Positions 59,756-64,000 of a stretch of 64,000 nt of DNA are shown piece by piece. Both the position numbers and the translations under genes were made by a program. The DNA lies in the NCBI RefSeq assembly GCF_029360805.1, contig NZ_JARKNC010000010.1, forward strand, positions 547,287 through 611,286, written 5' to 3'. Source of the stretch: Daejeonella sp. JGW-45. Its GTDB lineage: Bacteria > Bacteroidota > Bacteroidia > Sphingobacteriales > Sphingobacteriaceae. The first letter of the stretch is position 1, and each line of letters opens with the position of its first letter. A model generated the notes under the pieces. That model did no database searches. It had not been told where the DNA came from and saw only the letters and a list, made by a program, of their open reading frames with translations.

Positions 59756-60898
59756 ATGACAACAATCCAAATAATAACCGGCCTCGCCGGTTTTTTTGTG
59801 CAGGGTCAGCCCGTGAATGTCCCGGACTCTTTCAAGGATACATTTAATTTTCTACAAGGGAATGGAGTATATGAGGAAGGAACAATGCACTTTTTAAAAC
59901 AGATGAAGAACACTATGTGGACGCATTACGATGCTTTCGTTGCAGATGCACAGGCACTGTCAGCAATCTTTATGCTCATTTTCTTTGCTATCAAATCGTA
60001 TGAGATGATGTCGGGCGATAAAAAGCTGGAGATTATGCCGCTCTTACGGCCTTTCGGCCTGGTAATGGTTATTCTCTGGTGGTCGACTTTTACAAGGGTG
60101 GTTGCTTTTCCGACTGATGTGATTGCCAATAAAACCGAAGCCATGTTTGACGGTAGCCAGACGGCAGTGAATGACCTTCGCCTCCAACGTGCCAAGCTCA
60201 TGGTTGAAGTGTCTGATCAGTTGCTCACTATACAGGCCCAAACGGAAACGGCCAAAAAGGAGGCAGATACCTGGTATGAAAATGCTTGGGAATCCGTCAG
60301 GTCTTCTGTAAAGGAAGGATTCTCCGAAGTTTGGAACCCGATTGTAGAGATGCGCAACCGTTTACAGGTCGGTCTGCAACTGCTTGCAACTTCCTTATTG
60401 GAAACGATTGCTTTGTGGTTCTTGCGTATATGCGTTTATGTGATCTTTATTATCCAGATCATTTTTTCAACAATATTGATCATTCTCGGGCCTTTTTCAG
60501 TAGCGGTCAGTATTCTGCCTGCTTTTCGGGATTCGTTTAGCACATGGGTGGCACGCTTTATATCTGTCAATCTGTACTCTGGCATTGCGTATTTGGTAAT
60601 GTATGTTGCATCCCTTTTTCAGCAATATGCTATGGAAGCAGAAATTACCCGTTACCAGGAACTGGTTGGTACATCAGGAGCTAGCATGGAGAAACTTAGT
60701 GTGTTTGCAGGAAATGGTGTCCTCTCTTTCGGGATTGTTATTGGAACGTTTATCATCGGGGCACTGACCATGCTTACCGTTCCCAGTATATCCACATGGA
60801 TCGTTTCCACCTCTGGTATTACCTCCGCTGCTTCTTCAATGGGTAGAGGAGCATCCAATATGTCCCGCATGATGACCCGCATGATTACTAAAGCATAA
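59756..60898 (+). CDS. traJ: TraJ, VirB6-like channel protein
   Basis: This 380-residue protein has about seven to eight membrane helices, with a long charged middle (KEADTWYENAWESVRSSVKE) between the first and second groups. IMPLLRPFGLVMVILWWSTF near 95 and FFSTIL-type helices near 240 match the Bacteroides TraJ family, the VirB6 counterpart that forms the inner-membrane channel. It ends with a Ser/Met-rich tail (GRGASNMSRMMTRMITKA). It starts 10 bp after the previous gene. Confidence 0.92.
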   Translation: MTTIQIITGLAGFFVQGQPVNVPDSFKDTFNFLQGNGVYEEGTMHFLKQMKNTMWTHYDAFVADAQALSAIFMLIFFAIKSYEMMSGDKKLEIMPLLRPFGLVMVILWWSTFTRVVAFPTDVIANKTEAMFDGSQTAVNDLRLQRAKLMVEVSDQLLTIQAQTETAKKEADTWYENAWESVRSSVKEGFSEVWNPIVEMRNRLQVGLQLLATSLLETIALWFLRICVYVIFIIQIIFSTILIILGPFSVAVSILPAFRDSFSTWVARFISVNLYSGIAYLVMYVASLFQQYAMEAEITRYQELVGTSGASMEKLSVFAGNGVLSFGIVIGTFIIGALTMLTVPSISTWIVSTSGITSAASSMGRGASNMSRMMTRMITKA

Positions 60899-60964
60899 CA
60901 CATTATTCTTTAACTCCGATTTGGCTGCTCTAACGGGTGGCCATTTATTTTAAATCCAATCTCG

Positions 60965-61585
60965 ATGATCATCAAAAATATTGAAAGTAAGGTCAGGCTG
61001 GCCACATTCCTATCTGCGGGCAGTTTCTTTACGGCTATTATTATGGTATTAATTGTCTGCTTTTTTGCCTACAAACAGGTAGCCGATGCCCGTAAAAGTG
61101 TTTACCTTCTGGATGCAAACAGCGTTCCGCTTTTGGCCAGGCAAACGGATGTACAGATGAACCGGGCGGCAGAATACCGGGCACATATTAATCTGTTTCA
61201 CACCCTCTTCTTTAATCTTACTCCCGACGATAAGTTTATTGAATATCAGATGAAGCAGGCCATGTACCTGATTGATGAAAGCGGTGCTGCCCAATATAAT
61301 AACTTAAAGGAAAAGGGATATTTTAATTCGATCCTTTCCTCAAGTGCTGTACTTACTGTCCGTACAGACTCCATTTATGTGGATGAAGCAAAAAAGCACT
61401 TCCGCTATTACGGTACGCAAAAGATAGACCGCAGAAGTTCAACCATAATACGCTCTCTAATTACCGAAGGCTACCTAAGTGATCTTAAAAAACGCTCGGA
61501 CAATAATCCGCATGCCGTACTGATTACGCGCTGGAAAACTTTGGAAAACCAAGACCTTGAAAATGTCCAGAAAAGCAATTTCTGA
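60965..61585 (+). CDS. traK: TraK, VirB8-like assembly protein
   Basis: This 206-residue protein has one N-terminal membrane helix (AGSFFTAIIMVLIVCFFAYK at about 18-37) and a periplasmic domain with VYLLDANSVPLLARQTDVQM and HINLFHTLFFNLTPDDKFIE, the conserved core of CTn TraK. It links channel and core complex. The end overlaps the next gene by 23 bp. Confidence 0.93.
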   Translation: MIIKNIESKVRLATFLSAGSFFTAIIMVLIVCFFAYKQVADARKSVYLLDANSVPLLARQTDVQMNRAAEYRAHINLFHTLFFNLTPDDKFIEYQMKQAMYLIDESGAAQYNNLKEKGYFNSILSSSAVLTVRTDSIYVDEAKKHFRYYGTQKIDRRSSTIIRSLITEGYLSDLKKRSDNNPHAVLITRWKTLENQDLENVQKSNF

Positions 61586-61988
61586 ACAGGATAACCAGGT
61601 TACTCTGTTCAGTGAACTAAGAAAAGAATTCGCAGGGTACTTTACCCTGCTTTCACAGCGACGAAACCAGTTTTTGCAAAGATATCCAAGGCAAGTTTTT
61701 ATGGGTATGCTGATCTGCCTCGTCATCTCTGTTGTGCTTGCATTTTCGGTAATGCGTCAGAAGAAGGCATCAACCCCATCAGGGATTGGGAAGGCCGGAG
61801 CCGAGATGACTTCCGGGTTGGGACAGATACTAAATACCGGCACTGCCTTGAAAGAAATACTGGAGCTGCAAAGTCAAGTTGAAATTATTCTTAAAAAAGA
61901 CAGCCTGAATCAGGCCGATAGCCTTTTGTTAAAAGCGGCATTCGAAAGGCTGGAATCCATTAACAAAAAATTAAACCCCAAGCCATGA
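61563..61988 (+). CDS. TraL-like small membrane protein
   Basis: From the ATG at 61563 the protein has 141 residues; a TTG six bases earlier is less likely. One membrane helix (VFMGMLICLVISVVLAFSVM) is followed by a helical tail (LKEILELQSQVEIILKKDSL). By position it is TraL of the CTn series. It overlaps traK by 23 bp and traM by 4 bp, so all three are translated together. Confidence 0.78.
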   Translation: MSRKAISEQDNQVTLFSELRKEFAGYFTLLSQRRNQFLQRYPRQVFMGMLICLVISVVLAFSVMRQKKASTPSGIGKAGAEMTSGLGQILNTGTALKEILELQSQVEIILKKDSLNQADSLLLKAAFERLESINKKLNPKP

Positions 61989-63205
61989 AGATAGATTTTA
62001 AAAAGCCACGGTACATTATACCGCTGATTATACTGCCTTTTGTGTGCATTTTCTTTTATGTCTATAAGAGCAGCTTTGGTAAAGAAACACCACCACAAGC
62101 AGGTAAAGACTCCCTGCAAGTAAACCTTGCCGGTGTATCTGATCAGGTCAGAAACCAGGCGCTAACAGATAAGCTGGATGCTTACCGTAATGAGTATAAA
62201 AAAGCAGATGGTTATACTGCTATCGGGCAGATCCAGGAAGAGCAGGCAAGTAATCAGGATCCAAATTCTTTATATAATGATAAAGAAAAGCGAATGCTTG
62301 ACTCTATCGAAAAAGCCATGAACCGAAAATATGGAATGGCCTCACAGGAAAGGCCAATCGGTTCCAATACTAATTTTCCAGATGCTTCCCTCCCGATCAG
62401 GAAGTTAAGATCGCCAGAACAGCAGGATAAGGCTCTCGCAGAAGCTTTGGCAAAAATGAACCAACATCCTCCGGTTACCGGTTATCGCCAGACTGCACCT
62501 GAACAAACAGATCCTATGCAGCTATTCCGACAGCAAATGGCTTTAGTTGATAGTATGGGGAAAGCCAATGACCCCGATTACAAGGAAAAGCAGCAGCAGA
62601 AGCAACAAGCCGAGCTGTTGGAAAAAGACTTGAAGAGTAAGAAAAAATTGTCTGTCAGTAAATCTGATGCTAATGCCCATGTATTTAACACCATAAGTGC
62701 CGATCAAAGCGAAACTTTTATTACTGCGATCATTGACCAGGACATTACCGGCTATGCAGGCTCACGTTTAAGGATCCGCTTATTGGAGGATATGATGGCG
62801 GGACGCTTTTTGGTTAAAAAAGGCACTTATTTGTTTGCCCAGATCTCCGGTTTTAGTGGCCAGCGGGTTAACCTTACCATTACCACGATCATGCAGGGAA
62901 AAAATATCCTGCCCGTAAAACTGGATGTTTATGACAACGATGGGCTTCCGGGCCTGTATGTCCCGGCCTCAGCTTTCAGGGAATTTACCAGGGAATTAGG
63001 CGGCAGTACCAGCCAGGGCATTACGCTTCAACAACAAGCTGAAAATAACAATCAATTGGTTATGAGTATGGTTCAGAAAATGTTTCAGTCAACAACAACC
63101 GCTGTTAGCAAACTGATTCGCCAGAATAAAGCAAAGCTCAAATATAACACGATAGTCTACCTCATAGATCCCGACGAATTGAAAGCCAATCAAAACAACT
63201 ATTAA
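61985..63205 (+). CDS. traM: TraM, VirB10-like core protein
   Basis: This 406-residue protein has a membrane helix near the start (YIIPLIILPFVCIFFYVYKS), then a long Gln/Lys-rich linker (about 60-215, KEKQQQKQQAELLEKDLKSK). A C-terminal domain has FNTISADQSETFITAIIDQD and RIRLLEDMMAGRFLVKKGTY, the Bacteroides TraM/VirB10 core. It spans the periplasm and joins the two membrane parts of the transfer apparatus. Length is normal. TraN follows 10 bp downstream. Confidence 0.95.
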   Translation: MKIDFKKPRYIIPLIILPFVCIFFYVYKSSFGKETPPQAGKDSLQVNLAGVSDQVRNQALTDKLDAYRNEYKKADGYTAIGQIQEEQASNQDPNSLYNDKEKRMLDSIEKAMNRKYGMASQERPIGSNTNFPDASLPIRKLRSPEQQDKALAEALAKMNQHPPVTGYRQTAPEQTDPMQLFRQQMALVDSMGKANDPDYKEKQQQKQQAELLEKDLKSKKKLSVSKSDANAHVFNTISADQSETFITAIIDQDITGYAGSRLRIRLLEDMMAGRFLVKKGTYLFAQISGFSGQRVNLTITTIMQGKNILPVKLDVYDNDGLPGLYVPASAFREFTRELGGSTSQGITLQQQAENNNQLVMSMVQKMFQSTTTAVSKLIRQNKAKLKYNTIVYLIDPDELKANQNNY

Positions 63206-63215
63206 ATCTTTTTTT

Positions 63216-64000
63216 ATGAAAACGATATATGTCATTTTACTGGTTGTGTTCAGCCTGTTCCAGGAAGTGTATGCACAAAGCGTACCTGGTATCTACCGAA
63301 AAGACTTGCCGGATATTTTTATTAGCGAGGGAATTTCACTTCATTTTATTTCGCCGGAACCTATTATTTATGTAGATATATCTACATCGGGGATAGCAGG
63401 CGATCTGCCAGTTAAGAACATACTTCGGATAAAAATTAAAACTGATTCCCTGAATGTTGAGGCAGGCTATATTGGCGTGGTTACCATTATAGGAGAAAGC
63501 TTTATCGCACAATATAACCTTCGGTATGCAGGTGTTCTGCATCCAGTGATTAGTTCGAAAGTGCAAATTTTACCAGAGCAAATGAGTCCATTGGACGTGC
63601 CAGGTATTAGCCTGACAGGACAGGAAATGAAAGGCTATGCTTTGGCAATATTAAAAGATCACAGCAGGTTTATTGTAAGGAAAGAAAATGCTTACGGGCT
63701 TAAAGCCACGCTGAACCATGTTTACACCATAGGCGATGATATATTCCTGGACTTAACGTATAAGAATGAGACGAACCTGGCTTACGATATCGATGAGCTG
63801 CGTTTCAAAATTGAGGATAAGAAGATTAATAAAGCTACCAACGTACAATCAATAGAAATTAAACCAGTCTGGCAGCTTTATCCCGGAACCAGCTTCAATA
63901 AAACCTTCCGAAATATTTATGTGCTTAAAAAGGTTACGTTCCCTGAAAACAAGGTGCTGAACATCGAGCTCACTGAAAAACAACTCTCCGGAAGGGTGAT
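63216..64000 (+). CDS. traN: TraN (DUF4138), VirB9-like, cut by window edge
   Basis: The gene starts at ATG 63216 and runs open to base 64000, giving about 261 residues. It has a leader ending in VYAQ, then SEGISLHFISPEPIIYVDIS near 39, VLHPVISSKVQILPEQM, and ALAILKDHSRFIVRKENAYG, the signature region of DUF4138/TraN. It corresponds to VirB9 and forms the outer part of the core complex with TraM. Its end is outside the window. Confidence 0.93.
   Translation, partial: MKTIYVILLVVFSLFQEVYAQSVPGIYRKDLPDIFISEGISLHFISPEPIIYVDISTSGIAGDLPVKNILRIKIKTDSLNVEAGYIGVVTIIGESFIAQYNLRYAGVLHPVISSKVQILPEQMSPLDVPGISLTGQEMKGYALAILKDHSRFIVRKENAYGLKATLNHVYTIGDDIFLDLTYKNETNLAYDIDELRFKIEDKKINKATNVQSIEIKPVWQLYPGTSFNKTFRNIYVLKKVTFPENKVLNIELTEKQLSGRV

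Noticed and set aside
1-64000. CRISPR arrays, rRNA, tRNA and integrase genes
   Set aside because: No regularly spaced repeats, no rRNA-like conserved blocks, no convincing cloverleaf and no tyrosine or serine recombinase were seen on reading. Small tRNAs could be missed without a covariance search.

Overview
The window looks like chromosomal or integrated DNA of a Bacteroidota bacterium, most likely Sphingobacteriaceae (Pedobacter/Mucilaginibacter type). The reasons are the SusC/SusD pair, TAnnTTTG-like -7 promoter elements, lipoproteins with Bacteroidota-style leaders, the CTnDOT-type tra gene order (DUF4134, DUF4133, VirB4-like TraG, TraJ, TraK, TraM, TraN), RteC, and a CusA-TolC fusion. 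This is inference from recognised families; no database search was run.

Positions 1-29,000 form a metal-handling island. A left-strand block (about 10,231 down to 733) carries a P1B-3 copper ATPase, two multicopper oxidases (one a 960-residue fusion with two metal-binding repeats and a C-terminal barrel-like domain), a haem-binding-domain protein, two DUF3347 proteins and a His-rich secreted protein. A second left-strand operon (13,223 to 10,350) encodes a di-haem cytochrome, a Rieske protein and a porin. It lies divergent from a DtxR/MntR-type regulator, across a perfect 16-bp palindrome. Next come an APC permease with a frameshifted tail, a small membrane protein with an orphan encapsulin-type ferritin (EncFtn), a murein L,D-transpeptidase-like protein, and a Fur-family regulator downstream of a PfkB sugar kinase. 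A class I aldolase is cut by the left edge. On the right strand, 18,638-27,876 encodes a DUF6660 protein, the CusA-TolC fusion, its adaptor, a P1B-4 ATPase, a SpoIIAA-like protein and a DUF1345 membrane protein, followed by an inverted merC-like gene.

Positions 29,000-32,600 are an accessory segment: a decayed ORF, a large inverted repeat, a RadC-like gene, a VapBC-like and a YoeB/DUF2683 toxin-antitoxin pair that share related upstream DNA, a small gene with palindromic operator-like repeats, and a strongly structured non-coding block at 32,281-32,476.

Positions 32,600-45,000 are the most unusual part: a TlpA-like thioredoxin, SusC, SusD, a DUF6520 secreted peptide, a MauE-like membrane protein, a small HTH protein, a full-length lantibiotic dehydratase (LanB), a LytS/LytTR two-component system and a 47-codon Thr-rich peptide gene followed by a terminator. 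I read it as a possible peptide-modification (RiPP) locus that lacks an obvious LanC cyclase or dedicated ABC exporter.

From 45,300 to the right edge lies the transfer module of a CTnDOT-like integrative conjugative element: a GNAT enzyme, a membrane LuxR-type regulator, RteC, a primase-like toprim protein, a candidate oriT made of nested palindromes, MobC-type and relaxase genes, then traA to traN in one long overlapping operon that includes three tandem paralogous secreted proteins. No integrase, coupling protein, tRNA, rRNA or CRISPR array was seen in the window.
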